From a virus, in IMG/VR virus record IMGVR_UViG_3300032236_000839, positions 1-49,864 of that record: a stretch of DNA of 49,864 bases, one strand, 5' to 3'. Under the pieces are notes generated by a model. It ran no database searches. It saw only the letters and a program-made list of their open reading frames with translations, and was not told the DNA's origin. Of this stretch, positions 17,995 through 27,770 are shown one piece after another; the stretch's first letter is position 1, and each line of letters starts with the position of its first letter. The translations under genes and the position numbers were made by a program.

Positions 17995-19529
17995 AAGTTA
18001 CACTATACGCAATCGCAAAGAACGAAGAAAAAAATATTGAAAAGTTTCTTCTCAATGCAAAGAAATTTGATGATGTAGTTGTTGTTGATACTGGAAGCAC
18101 AGATGATACTGTTCAACTACTGAAAGAAGCAAACATCAAAGTTTATGAGCACCCTCAAACCAGAGAAGAGTTTGATTTTTCAGTAGCAAGAAATCAGGCA
18201 CTCTCTTATGTGGAAACTGATTGGGCATTTGCACTTGACTTTAATGAAGATGTGGAAGAGTTTCATCCAGAAGGATTTGGTGTAATTGCTGGTGAATTTA
18301 CAAAGTTTAATCATTTAAGATTTGATGATAACGGAGATGCTGAACCTGTTCAATCTTATGAAGTTCATACTCGTCTTCATAGAACAAAGAATTATACTTG
18401 GACTAATGCAGTTCACGAAGTTCCATTCTTTCTTCCTACAGAAGATTATTTACAGGAGTTATCAGTAGATACTACTGTAAAAATCACAAAGAAAATTAAT
18501 AAGACAATAGATAAGCAACTATTTTATTTTAGTATTTGCAATAGAGAATATAAAAAAGATTCCACTAATTGGTATTATATTTGGTTTATTTTCAATCATT
18601 ATTTGAATGTTAAAAACTTCCAGAAAGCACTTGAATTTGGTCAAGAGTTCTTAAATGCTTCTAAAGCATATTTTAATACTTTTAGAATACCCGTATTCAT
18701 TCATTGTAGTCAAGTATTATTTCAACTGGGAGACACACAAAAAGCATCCAACTATGCATTTCACGCAGTCAGTGAAGCAATGAATATGGGAGGGCAGTAT
18801 ATGTCTCAAGCATTCTCATATCTATTTGAGGTATCTAAACAATTAAACAATCCAAATATTACTATCTTTGCTACTGGATTTAATCCTGATACATTAGCAG
18901 CACCAGAAAGAATTAATGCAATTGATAAGTTATTCTTAACTAACTTGGAAGATATTCCTTCTTGTTGGAGAGGTCATAGAAAGTTTGCTGAATGGTTAGT
19001 GACTTCAATTAAACCAGAAGTAACTGTAGATCTTGGAGTTGATTGGGGATTCTCTACATTCTGTTTTGCAATGCCTCGTATTGGTAAAGTTTATGGTATT
19101 GATACCTTTGAGGGGGATCAATTCACTGGTGCAACTCCTGAAGGATCTTATGAATATGTCTTAAACAAACAGGAAAAACTGTTTATGAAAGATAATATAA
19201 CTTTTATCAAAGGATATTTTGATGATGTTGCAAAGACTTGGGATAAACAAATTGATATTTTACATATTGATGGTGATCACGCTTATGAGTCTATTAAGAA
19301 TGATTATGAAACTTGGAGTCCATTCTTAAAGGAAAACGGAGTAATATTATTTCACGATACTTGTATTGAAGAATTGAATGGAAATCATTATGGAGTCAAG
19401 AAATTCTTTGATGAACTTGATATGCCCAAAGTAACATTTACTCATACTTTTGGTCTTGGAGTTGCCTCTAAAAATAAAGAACTTATTGAGTTTATCAAAA
19501 CTAATTTTGATTTGGATAATCCTCTATGA
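17991..19529 (+). CDS. Bifunctional GT2 glycosyltransferase / class I methyltransferase
   Basis: A 512-aa protein. I chose ATG 17991, which overlaps the preceding stop, because MKVTLYAIAKNEEKNIEKFL is the usual GT2 start. The GT2 part has VVVVDTGSTDDTVQLL and FALDFNEDVEEF. A middle TPR-like helical stretch (NFQKALEFGQEFLNASKAYF) follows. The last ~190 residues form a SAM-dependent methyltransferase: TVDLGVDWGFSTFCFA (motif I), KVYGIDTFEGD and DILHIDGDHAYESIKNDYE. Coupled sugar transfer and methyl capping is a reasonable inference. Confidence 0.75.
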   Translation: MKVTLYAIAKNEEKNIEKFLLNAKKFDDVVVVDTGSTDDTVQLLKEANIKVYEHPQTREEFDFSVARNQALSYVETDWAFALDFNEDVEEFHPEGFGVIAGEFTKFNHLRFDDNGDAEPVQSYEVHTRLHRTKNYTWTNAVHEVPFFLPTEDYLQELSVDTTVKITKKINKTIDKQLFYFSICNREYKKDSTNWYYIWFIFNHYLNVKNFQKALEFGQEFLNASKAYFNTFRIPVFIHCSQVLFQLGDTQKASNYAFHAVSEAMNMGGQYMSQAFSYLFEVSKQLNNPNITIFATGFNPDTLAAPERINAIDKLFLTNLEDIPSCWRGHRKFAEWLVTSIKPEVTVDLGVDWGFSTFCFAMPRIGKVYGIDTFEGDQFTGATPEGSYEYVLNKQEKLFMKDNITFIKGYFDDVAKTWDKQIDILHIDGDHAYESIKNDYETWSPFLKENGVILFHDTCIEELNGNHYGVKKFFDELDMPKVTFTHTFGLGVASKNKELIEFIKTNFDLDNPL

Positions 19530-19882
19530 AAATTACAATTCCTATTTCAGTTGGAGAACTTTTAGATAAAATTACAATTTTAGAAATTAAAGCATTTCTT
19601 ACTGATAATGAATATGTACATAAAGAACTTGAAGAATTAAATAAAATCAAATCTACTCTTACTCAATATACATTACAATATGAGGTTGAGCTTAAAAAAG
19701 TAAATGAACGATTATGGAAAATAGAAGATAAGTTGAGAAAACTTGAAGAAGAATATAGATTTGATGACGAGTTTATAAGTCTTGCTCGTCAGGTGTATAT
19801 TACTAACGATAAAAGAGCAGAGATAAAAAGAAGAATTAATGAAGAAACTCAATCTTCTTATAGAGAAATTAAGATTTATTAG
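19526..19882 (+). CDS. DUF6165-like small helical protein
   Basis: A 118-aa protein starting MKITIPISVGELLDKITILEIK, the hallmark of the DUF6165 family, followed by a highly charged helical or coiled-coil part (ELKKVNERLWKIEDKLRKLEEEY). The family occurs near glycosyltransferase and sulfotransferase genes in bacteria and phages, but its function is not known. It starts inside the previous stop codon (ATGA). Confidence 0.65.
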   Translation: MKITIPISVGELLDKITILEIKAFLTDNEYVHKELEELNKIKSTLTQYTLQYEVELKKVNERLWKIEDKLRKLEEEYRFDDEFISLARQVYITNDKRAEIKRRINEETQSSYREIKIY

Positions 19883-19960
19883 ATAAAACTTGATTTTATT
19901 TTAGATATGAACTACAGTAGCACCAATAATTCAAATCGTTGTAATTGATTATCAAAATTT

Positions 19961-20938
19961 ATGAATAACTTTGTAAAACTTGCATTAGATAATGGGGGCT
20001 CCCTTCATCCACTTATAATTCCTTCAGAACTTACAAATGGAACGGGAGTTATGAACCCTTCCATTTATATTGAGGATGGGAAAGTTATAGTGTTAATCCG
20101 ACATGTTAACTATACCTTCTATCATTCTGAAGCAAAGTTGTTTCAACATCAGTGGGGACCTTTGACATATGTGCATCCAGAGCACGATATGCACTTAAGA
20201 ACTGAAAATTATTATTGTGAACTGGATGAGAATTATAATATCATAAGATATAACAAAATAGATACTTCAGAGTTTGATAATTATGAACCCAAATGGGAAT
20301 TTGTTGGGCTAGAGGACGCAAGAATATTCAAATGGGATGATAAACTTTATACTTCCGGAGTTCGTAGAGATTTAGACACTATCGGAACAGGTAGAATGGA
20401 ACTCTGTGAAATTATAGTAAGTCCAGATACAGTGAAAGAAGTATCAAGATTTAGAATTCCACCACCTAATGACCCCAATTCTTATTGTGAAAAAAATTGG
20501 ATGCCTATTCTTGACCTTCCTTATCATTACATTAAATGGACTAATCCTACGGAAGTTGTAAAAGTAAACCCTGAAACTCAAAATTGTCAGACTACAAGTA
20601 TGTCTGAGCGAATTTCACTTCCTAGGGACATACGCGGGGGGTCTCAAGTTATTTCTTGGGGAGATTGTTATCTTGCAGTCACTCACGAAGTAGATTTATT
20701 TAAAAGTGAAGTAGGAAGAAAAGATGCAAAGTATCTTCATCGCTTTATTGTATGGGATAAGGATTGGAAGATTATCGCACACTCTCAAGAGTTTGATTTT
20801 ATGGATGGACACGTTGAATTCTGTGTAGGAATTGCAGAGCAGGGGGATGACTTTTTGATTACTTATGCGTTCCAAGATAATGCTGCATATCTACTTAAAG
20901 TTTCTAAGCAAGTAGTTCAAGATTTCATAAATGAGTAG
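19961..20938 (+). CDS. GH130/GH43-like five-bladed propeller protein
   Basis: A 325-aa protein. MNPSIYIEDGKVIVLIRHVNY, then FVGLEDARIFKWDDKLY, EKNWMPILDLPYHYIKWTNP and FMDGHVEFCVGIAEQGDDFLITY match the blade pattern of five-bladed glycosidase or phosphorylase-like proteins (GH130/GH43 clan). GLEDARIF and EKNW are the best signatures. It may trim or bind a mannoside-like glycan. Catalytic competence cannot be judged by eye. A 78-base gap precedes it, with no promoter box or hairpin that I trust. Confidence 0.6.
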   Translation: MNNFVKLALDNGGSLHPLIIPSELTNGTGVMNPSIYIEDGKVIVLIRHVNYTFYHSEAKLFQHQWGPLTYVHPEHDMHLRTENYYCELDENYNIIRYNKIDTSEFDNYEPKWEFVGLEDARIFKWDDKLYTSGVRRDLDTIGTGRMELCEIIVSPDTVKEVSRFRIPPPNDPNSYCEKNWMPILDLPYHYIKWTNPTEVVKVNPETQNCQTTSMSERISLPRDIRGGSQVISWGDCYLAVTHEVDLFKSEVGRKDAKYLHRFIVWDKDWKIIAHSQEFDFMDGHVEFCVGIAEQGDDFLITYAFQDNAAYLLKVSKQVVQDFINE

Positions 20939-21899
20939 TATAATTTTTTATACCGATACTTTGAATGAAAGGGGCACTACCGTTGCAGTATATGATTATG
21001 CTTATTATGTTCGTGAGTATTTAAATTTAAATCCAATTATACCTATTAATCTAACTAAAGATAATAATCAAATTACAGTTGATAAGTTTAAAAACAATTT
21101 TGATACTTTTGAATATACGAATTTATCAGAAATTCAAACTTTAGTAGATACTAAACAAATAGAATATTTTTATGCTATTAAGTATGGATATCCAGATGAA
21201 ATTGTGATGCAAAACACTCGCAATTTAATACATTCGGTATTCGTCTCAGATGCCTCTCAGAAGCACGGAGATGTATATGCAGTAATCTCTGAGTGGATGT
21301 CTCTTCATACGGGGGGAGGGTTGCCCTGGGTGCCTCATATGATTAATCTACCTCAATCTGAATTAAATTATAGACAATCATTTAATATTCCAAAATTTGC
21401 AACAGTAATTGGAAGACACGGTGGATATGATACATTCAATATTCCATTTGTTTGGAATTCAATTGAAAAAATCTTACAAGAAAGGGGTGATATTTGGTTT
21501 TTATTTATGAATACTCCCGAACAAATCAAACACGAAAGATGTTTATATTTTGAACCTGAAATAGATTTGAATTGTAAAGTTGCATTTATTAATACTTGTG
21601 ATGCGATGCTTCACGCAAGAAATTATGGAGAAACTTTCGGCCTTTCTGTATTAGAATTTGCAACAAAGAATAAACAAATCATTTCATATGATAATGAAGA
21701 GTTGCAAACCAATCATCCATTAGGTGGAAGAAGTCATTTTTTTTATTTGAAAGATAATTGCTTCAAGTATCAAAATGAAAATGATTTAAATCAAATCTTG
21801 TTAAATATCAACAGAGAAAATCCATTCAATACTTTATATTTGAAAGATAAATTTTCTCCTAAAACTGTAATATCTAAATTTAAAGAAGTGTTTTTATGA
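20931..21899 (+). CDS. Glycosyltransferase family 1/4-like (GT-B)
   Basis: A 322-aa protein. SSIIFYTDTLNERGTTVAVYDYAYYVRE is an N-terminal GT-B segment. TVIGRHGGYDTFNIPFVWNSIEKIL and DAMLHARNYGETFGLSVLEFATKNKQIISY form the C-terminal nucleotide-sugar half, in which the E-T-F-G-L-S-V-L-E sequence is the classic EX7E region. It probably transfers an activated hexose. The start overlaps the previous gene by 8 bases and the stop overlaps the next start. Confidence 0.7.
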   Translation: MSSIIFYTDTLNERGTTVAVYDYAYYVREYLNLNPIIPINLTKDNNQITVDKFKNNFDTFEYTNLSEIQTLVDTKQIEYFYAIKYGYPDEIVMQNTRNLIHSVFVSDASQKHGDVYAVISEWMSLHTGGGLPWVPHMINLPQSELNYRQSFNIPKFATVIGRHGGYDTFNIPFVWNSIEKILQERGDIWFLFMNTPEQIKHERCLYFEPEIDLNCKVAFINTCDAMLHARNYGETFGLSVLEFATKNKQIISYDNEELQTNHPLGGRSHFFYLKDNCFKYQNENDLNQILLNINRENPFNTLYLKDKFSPKTVISKFKEVFL

Positions 21900-22522
21900 T
21901 TTATAATTTTTGTTATAGCAATGGTGATAGGCAAAATGTCATCAATTATCTAAAAGATAATAAGAAAAAAAGAGTTTTAGATATTGGATATTCTGCAAAT
22001 AGTTGGGATACAGAATATGTTACTCATTATGTGGATGTAATTAAGTCCGATAAAACTAAAATAGGGTTCTTAGGAGATATTAACTTTCCATATATTTGGG
22101 AAGAAGTTGCAAAAGATGTAGAAGTTAATGGTAAATTTGATTTCTGTATCTGCTCTCATACATTAGAGGATATTATTAATCCTCTTTATGTTTCTCAAAT
22201 GATTAATAAATTTTGCCTATCTGGATTTATTGCAGTCCCCTCAAAGTTTATTGAGATGACTAGATGGGTAGACGGTCAATACCGAGGTTATATTCACCAT
22301 AGATACATCTTCAATTATGAATATAATAAATTTGTAGGATATCCAAAATTAAATTTCATAGATTATGATACTCGGTTTGATACTTTAGCAAACCAACTTA
22401 CTTCAAACAATCGGGAATTTCAATTCTTTTGGCAAGATGAGTTTGATTTGGAAATTATTAATAATAACTATATGGGTCCAAATGTAAATGCAGTTTTAAA
22501 TTATTACAATTCTCTTTTATAA
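21896..22522 (+). CDS. SAM-dependent methyltransferase-like protein
   Basis: A 208-aa protein. KKRVLDIGYSANSWDTEYVTHYVDV resembles SAM-binding motif I, although the usual GxGxG is reduced to GYSANS. KFDFCICSHTLEDIINPLYVSQMI resembles the post-motif II strand of class I methyltransferases. The second half (VDGQYRGYIHHRYIFNYE) is unlike common families. Methylation of a sugar is a plausible role given the neighbours. It ends one base into the start of the next gene. Confidence 0.55.
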   Translation: MIYNFCYSNGDRQNVINYLKDNKKKRVLDIGYSANSWDTEYVTHYVDVIKSDKTKIGFLGDINFPYIWEEVAKDVEVNGKFDFCICSHTLEDIINPLYVSQMINKFCLSGFIAVPSKFIEMTRWVDGQYRGYIHHRYIFNYEYNKFVGYPKLNFIDYDTRFDTLANQLTSNNREFQFFWQDEFDLEIINNNYMGPNVNAVLNYYNSLL

Positions 22523-25386
22523 TGACAATTCTTAGTTATCTTCAGCGACTACAACAATCTGCCAATCCAAAATCGGTTCTAGATATTGGTGCTAATGTAG
22601 GAGAGTTCTCACGCTTATGTAAAAGTTTGTGGAATGATATTGATGTCTTAATGGTAGAAGGAAATGAAAACTGTGAACCTGATTTAAAGTTAACTGGTTA
22701 TCCTTATACTATTGAACTATTAGGAGATGAAGAAAAGGAGGTTGACTTTTATATTCAATCTGATAATATAAAAGGAACTGGCTGTTCTTATTACCGAGAA
22801 ATTACTCCATTCTATGATGAGCCAATTGTTGTAAAGAAAACTTTAAAAAAACTTGATGATATTGTAAATCAAACTTTTGATATTATTAAAATTGATACTC
22901 AGGGGTCTGAACTGGATATTATCCGAGGTGGTAGAGATACAATATCAAAAGCATCTTATGTAATTTTAGAGCTTCCTATTAAAGAATATAATTTAAACTC
23001 TCCAAAGATAGAGGAGATTATTGAGGAAATGAAGTCTTTGGGATTTGATGACTTTAATCCAATTGAAGAACATCGCTGGCCAAATCACGATAACTTATTT
23101 GAATATAACGAACTATTCCAAATTGATGCAGTATTTACTAAAAAATCTATGAAAAAAACAAATATTATTGATTGCTTTCCTTACTTTAATGAGAAAGAAA
23201 TCTTAGAACTTAGAATTAATCTTTTAAATGATTATGTAGATTATTTCATTATAATGGAAGGAGACCGAACACACTCAGGTTCTCCTAAAGAATTCACCTG
23301 TATGAAAGATTTAGAAGCTTTAAATATCAATACAGATAAGGTCGTAGTTCTTCAAGTAGAATTACCTGAAGGAGAAGATATTCATAATCAAATTGATGTG
23401 AAGAATATCATAAAAAATGAATTAGAAAAGGGAGTTGAGGAAGATAAAAAATATTTAAGTCATTGGGCAAGAGAAAGAATACAACGGGATGCACTACTCA
23501 ATCTTGTTGATGATTGTGATGATAATACTGTATTTTTTATTACAGATTGTGATGAAATTGTAGACCCAAAAAATATTGAATATATTGCAAGAATAGTTAG
23601 AGATAATCCACAAGTAGTAATTAAAATTCCTTTAGTATTTTTAGAAGGTAGTGCAAATTGTAGAGTATATTATAATAATGGAAATCCAGTAGAATGGAAT
23701 ATAAGCACATTTGCTTGCCTTAAATCTCACCTGAAAAAAGCAACTCCAACTGAGTTAAGATGTAATATTTCTGATTATCAAATTGGTGCTATCACTGAAA
23801 ATGGAAACTATGTATCAGATTTGGGGTGGCATTTTGGTTGGATGGGAGATATAGAAAGAAGAAGAACCAAATCCCAATCATTTTTACACGCAAATACATT
23901 TAAAGCTGAAGATATTGTTAATAATATAAATTCATATATTCCACAAGAAGGTTCTCCTAGTGTATCAGATTATAGAAATTTTATTTTAAAAAAATACCCC
24001 AACTCATCACTTCCCCAAAAGATTTTTGAACTTCCTAGAGTTAAAGCATTTTTGATACCAGATGAGACTGAAGAATTTGATTGGGGAGATACCGATGCAG
24101 AATATATTGAACTATTTACAAACGAAAATATTATTTGGAGAACTTATGAAAAACATTGTCAAGTAAAATCTAGAGATATTGTATTTGATGCTGGGGCAAA
24201 TTGTGGCTCATTCACTTATTCAATTCTTGATAAAAATCCAGAACACGTATACTGTATTGAACCTTCAAATACTCTTATCAATTCTCTAAAGAAAAATGTT
24301 GGTCGTGGTCCAGTAACTTTTATCAATAAAGCAATTTCAGATGATGAAGAAGATGCTAAAGTTATCGCTGAAAGTGGTGTGTATATCTATCATAATGATG
24401 GGGTTGTATATTCTACCACAACTTTCAAAAATATTATTGAAGAAAATGATATTACCAGAATTGATTTTTTAAAGTTTGATTGTGAGGGGGGAGAGTATTC
24501 TATCTTTACTAAAGAAAATTATGATTTTATTCGTAATAATGTCAGACATTGTGCTGGTGAATGGCACATTACTCACCACAAAGATGCTATAGAAAGATTT
24601 ATTGAATTTCGCAATTTGTATCTTCAAGACCATACAGATTTGCACGTATATGAAAGAAATGGTAAAGAAATTACACAAGAAATCTTTAATGACCAGTATC
24701 TCTATGATTTTAGAGAATTCTGGAAAGATACATATCTGGGACAATTTATGATTTATATTTCATATGATGCTCCTGTTATAAATGATACTTCAAAAACTTT
24801 CACATTCTATAGTAATCCTAGACCTGCACTGTGGGTAGTTGATAATTTCTATGATGACCCTTATGCAGTTAGAGAATTTGCGTTGAAGCAAGAGTATCTT
24901 CAAGGTGGTCTTGGTAAGGGGTTTATTGGAAAAAGGTCTTGTGAACAATTCTTATTTCCTGGATTGAGAGAAGCATTTCAAAAAGTTACAGGAATTCCTA
25001 TAACTAAATGGGAAGAGCACGGAATGAATGGTAGATTTCAGTCTACGATTGCAGGAGAACCTAATGTTTATCATTCGGACGAACAAACTTGGGCCGGAGC
25101 AATTTACTTAACTCCAGATGCTCCTTATAATGCTGGAACCTCACTTATAGCACACAAGCCAACACGAATACGCCATAGTAGTCATCCAGAAGCATATAAG
25201 ATGTGGTCGGACCCAAATACTTATGATATTCATTTAGACCCTTCTCCTTGGGAAAGAATAGATGTTGCTGCAAATGTATTCAATAGATTAGTGATTTGGA
25301 ATGCTCATTGTCCTCACGCTGCAGGAGAATATTTTGGAGAGACCTTAGATACATCTAGACTTATTCATTTATTCTTCTTTGATTGA
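22522..25386 (+). CDS. Four-domain FkbM-GT17-FkbM-oxygenase fusion
   Basis: A 954-aa protein with four recognisable parts. Residues ~15-210: FkbM methyltransferase (SVLDIGANVGEFSR, DIIKIDTQGSELDIIRGG). Residues ~214-500: GT17-like glycosyltransferase (IDCFPYFNEKEILELRINLL, YFIIMEGDRTHSG, FFITDCDEIVDP, WHFGWMGD). Residues ~545-750: a second FkbM domain (IVFDAGANCGSFTYSI, DFLKFDCEGGEYSIF). Residues ~770-954: DUF6445-like oxygenase fold (YHSDEQTWAGAIYLTP, RLVIWNAHCPHAAGEYFGE). The two FkbM domains are divergent copies. It appears to be a multi-step sugar-adding and capping enzyme. Confidence 0.75.
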   Translation: MTILSYLQRLQQSANPKSVLDIGANVGEFSRLCKSLWNDIDVLMVEGNENCEPDLKLTGYPYTIELLGDEEKEVDFYIQSDNIKGTGCSYYREITPFYDEPIVVKKTLKKLDDIVNQTFDIIKIDTQGSELDIIRGGRDTISKASYVILELPIKEYNLNSPKIEEIIEEMKSLGFDDFNPIEEHRWPNHDNLFEYNELFQIDAVFTKKSMKKTNIIDCFPYFNEKEILELRINLLNDYVDYFIIMEGDRTHSGSPKEFTCMKDLEALNINTDKVVVLQVELPEGEDIHNQIDVKNIIKNELEKGVEEDKKYLSHWARERIQRDALLNLVDDCDDNTVFFITDCDEIVDPKNIEYIARIVRDNPQVVIKIPLVFLEGSANCRVYYNNGNPVEWNISTFACLKSHLKKATPTELRCNISDYQIGAITENGNYVSDLGWHFGWMGDIERRRTKSQSFLHANTFKAEDIVNNINSYIPQEGSPSVSDYRNFILKKYPNSSLPQKIFELPRVKAFLIPDETEEFDWGDTDAEYIELFTNENIIWRTYEKHCQVKSRDIVFDAGANCGSFTYSILDKNPEHVYCIEPSNTLINSLKKNVGRGPVTFINKAISDDEEDAKVIAESGVYIYHNDGVVYSTTTFKNIIEENDITRIDFLKFDCEGGEYSIFTKENYDFIRNNVRHCAGEWHITHHKDAIERFIEFRNLYLQDHTDLHVYERNGKEITQEIFNDQYLYDFREFWKDTYLGQFMIYISYDAPVINDTSKTFTFYSNPRPALWVVDNFYDDPYAVREFALKQEYLQGGLGKGFIGKRSCEQFLFPGLREAFQKVTGIPITKWEEHGMNGRFQSTIAGEPNVYHSDEQTWAGAIYLTPDAPYNAGTSLIAHKPTRIRHSSHPEAYKMWSDPNTYDIHLDPSPWERIDVAANVFNRLVIWNAHCPHAAGEYFGETLDTSRLIHLFFFD

Positions 25387-25387
25387 T

Positions 25388-26161
25388 ATGAATAAATTTA
25401 AAAACTTTCCTCCAGTTTATTGTATATCTTTATCTGATAGTTCTGATAGACGATGCTATATGAAAGGACAGTGTGATGCTTTAGGTATAGAAGACCTTAC
25501 TTTTATTGAGTGTTATGATGGAAGAGAGGTTGACTTCAGACAAACTGGATTAGTTCAAGGCAACTTCGTTCACTTAGTATCTCAAGGTGCAATCGCAACA
25601 TCTATGTCTCATATAAAGGCAATCAAGCACTGGTTAGAGACATCTGATAGTGAATGGGCGATTTTTTGTGAAGATGATATGATATTTCATACCTCTAAGT
25701 ATTGGAATTTTACTTGGAATGAGTTTGCATCAACTTTCCCTGATGATTGGGAATGTATGCAACTTTCTTTAATACGAGAATATTTCCATTTTATTGATGA
25801 TGATTTTCAAATTAAACATAGAGAAGGTTCGGATTGGTCGGCGGGAACTTATCTACTGAATAGAAAATCTGGACAAGAGATAGTATCTGATTATATAATG
25901 GAAGATGGTAGATTTAATCTATCTGTAGTAAAACAACCTAATTGTATTCCTGATCCAGAAAGTATAGTTTATGGACCATCATATCATAATTATAAAGCAT
26001 ATGTATTTCCATTATTTATAGAAAATACTACATTTCCTTCTACATTTTATCCATATTTTATAGAAACTGCGACTAAAAACTCTCAGTCTGAAAGTTCTAT
26101 AAATGTTTATAACTGGTGGAAATCCAACGGTAATATCTTTAAACTTAAAAAATACCTATGA
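25388..26161 (+). CDS. Glycosyltransferase family 25-like protein
   Basis: A 257-aa protein starting at ATG 25388, just after the previous stop. An upstream TTG at 25379 is less likely. PPVYCISLSDSSDRRCYMKGQCDALG, then GAIATSMSHIKAIKHWLETSDSEWAIFCEDDMIF is the GT25 (LPS glycosyltransferase LgtB/Cps) pattern with the EDD metal motif. SDWSAGTYLLNRKSGQEIV fits the acceptor part. It belongs to the glycan operon and overlaps the next gene by four bases. Confidence 0.75.
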   Translation: MNKFKNFPPVYCISLSDSSDRRCYMKGQCDALGIEDLTFIECYDGREVDFRQTGLVQGNFVHLVSQGAIATSMSHIKAIKHWLETSDSEWAIFCEDDMIFHTSKYWNFTWNEFASTFPDDWECMQLSLIREYFHFIDDDFQIKHREGSDWSAGTYLLNRKSGQEIVSDYIMEDGRFNLSVVKQPNCIPDPESIVYGPSYHNYKAYVFPLFIENTTFPSTFYPYFIETATKNSQSESSINVYNWWKSNGNIFKLKKYL

Positions 26162-26760
26162 AAATTATAAACATTAAATCCACTGTGAATGCTCCTATTA
26201 CTTTGAGGACTTTACTAAATCAATATATTGAAGACCCAAGTAATCCTGAAAGTAATTTTAAGTTGGGATTGCATTATGATAATATCGGTCAAACTGCAAG
26301 TGCAACTTCATACTATTTGAGAACTGCAGAGAGAGCACAGGATGACCTATTGAAATATGAATGTTTACTTCGTGCTTCAATGTGTTATGACAAACAAGGA
26401 GCAAGAAACTTTACAGTAAAGGGACTACTGCAACACGCAATTTCAGTATGCCCCAAAAGACCAGAAGCATATTATTTAATGTCTGTATTTTATGAGAAGC
26501 AAACTGCAGATGGGCATTGGAATGACTGTTATATGATTGCTTCTATTGGTGAAAAAGTTGCAGACTTTAATTCTCCTGCATTAAGAACCTCAGTGAACTA
26601 TCCTGGAAGTTATGTATTTACTTTTCAAAAGGCAGTAAGTGGTTGGTGGTGTGGACTATGTGATGAAAGCCGAAATCTATTATTACAACTGAAAGATACC
26701 CCAGAAGTTCAGGAACCTTTCCGGCAGTGTGTAATCAATAACTTGCAAAGATTGGGATGA
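26158..26760 (+). CDS. TPR protein of the glycan operon
   Basis: A 200-aa helical protein with TPR-like repeats: NPESNFKLGLHYDNIGQTASATSYYLRTAERA, LLKYECLLRASMCYDKQGAR and RPEAYYLMSVFYEKQ. It closes with FQKAVSGWWCGLCDESRNLL. Similar TPR proteins accompany glycosyltransferases in cyanophages. It may scaffold or recognise a substrate. No catalytic motif was seen. Both ends overlap neighbours by four bases. Confidence 0.65.
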   Translation: MKIINIKSTVNAPITLRTLLNQYIEDPSNPESNFKLGLHYDNIGQTASATSYYLRTAERAQDDLLKYECLLRASMCYDKQGARNFTVKGLLQHAISVCPKRPEAYYLMSVFYEKQTADGHWNDCYMIASIGEKVADFNSPALRTSVNYPGSYVFTFQKAVSGWWCGLCDESRNLLLQLKDTPEVQEPFRQCVINNLQRLG

Positions 26761-27533
26761 CAATACCTGTAATTGGAGCTGCAGTAGTAAACAGTTCTTT
26801 CTGGATTACTCGTTTATTAATGAGTGTAGATTATCCAGTAGATAACTTCGTGATTATTAATAATAATGGAAGAGGTGAACTAGATGATGAATTAAATGCT
26901 CTTACAAAAATCAAACATAAGTTTATTAATAAAATAACAGTAAGTCATCTTCCAGCAAATATTGGTTGTAGTGGAGCTTGGAATCTAATTATTAAATGCT
27001 ATATGTTAGCGCCCTATTGGATTATCGTGAATGATGATGTTTCGTTTGGTCCGGGACTACTGAAGGAGTTTGCAGAGACTGTAGAAGTAGACCCCACTGT
27101 AGGAATAGTTCACGCACATCAAGGGGAGCACGGAATTGGTAGTTGGGATTTATTTTTAATCCGAGACCATATTATCAGAGATTATGGATTGTTTGATGAG
27201 AACTTATATCCTGCTTATTGTGAAGACTCTGATTATTTTATGAGACTAATTCATCATCCTATCAATAGAGTAATGTCATTGAATGGAAATTATTATCACG
27301 GAATGGGAGATAAAACTCAATATTATGAAGAAGGAACGCAAACGCAAAAGACAGACCCAACATTAGTAGACAAACTAGTTCATTCTAATAGTATGAATAT
27401 TGAATATTTAACTAAAAAATGGGGAATTGGATGGAGAACTTGTTGGCCTTCTGAGTATCCATTTAAAAATCGGCCTATAAGTACTACGACCTATGATTTA
27501 GATTTTGTCAGGTCAAAACATCTTGGGTTCTGA
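26757..27533 (+). CDS. GT2-like glycosyltransferase
   Basis: A 258-aa protein. IPVIGAAVVNSSFWITRLLMSVDYPVDNFVIINN and LPANIGCSGAWNLIIKCYMLAPYWIIVNDDVSFGPGLLKE show the GT2 donor-binding strands and the NDD metal motif. YPAYCEDSDYFMRLIHH carries the ED acidic pair expected of the catalytic base. It is the last gene of the operon and ends 107 bases before a strong terminator. Confidence 0.75.
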   Translation: MTIPVIGAAVVNSSFWITRLLMSVDYPVDNFVIINNNGRGELDDELNALTKIKHKFINKITVSHLPANIGCSGAWNLIIKCYMLAPYWIIVNDDVSFGPGLLKEFAETVEVDPTVGIVHAHQGEHGIGSWDLFLIRDHIIRDYGLFDENLYPAYCEDSDYFMRLIHHPINRVMSLNGNYYHGMGDKTQYYEEGTQTQKTDPTLVDKLVHSNSMNIEYLTKKWGIGWRTCWPSEYPFKNRPISTTTYDLDFVRSKHLGF

Positions 27534-27640
27534 GGCTTGACATTCCTATGATACTCTGGTAATCTACATAGGTCTTGAGATTCCTTGTATCTTTGGGAAC
27601 CAAGACTCGTCTAAATGGTGGACTAGGCGATTGGGTATTG

Positions 27641-27673
27641 AAGGGATGGGGGTGGTGCCCCATCCCTTTTTTC
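27641..27673 (+). terminator. Strong rho-independent terminator of the glycan operon
   Basis: A perfect 11-bp stem, AAGGGATGGGG with CCCCATCCCTT, six-base loop, followed by a run of T (667-672). The rest of 27534-27770 holds no convincing gene. A TTGACT at 27674 is a possible -35, but no good -10 is seen at 16-18 bases. Confidence 0.9.
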
Positions 27674-27770
27674 TTGACTATAAATCCGATATTGGTTAAG
27701 ATATTGTGATATAAGAAAGACATTTTCTTTTTTATATCATATATAACTTTATCCCCTTTCTTTTTGTCTT

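Noticed and set aside
19908-19949. A 13-codon frame between 19882 and 19961
   Set aside because: Too short, no Shine-Dalgarno and no conserved context. The gap is left as a spacer.
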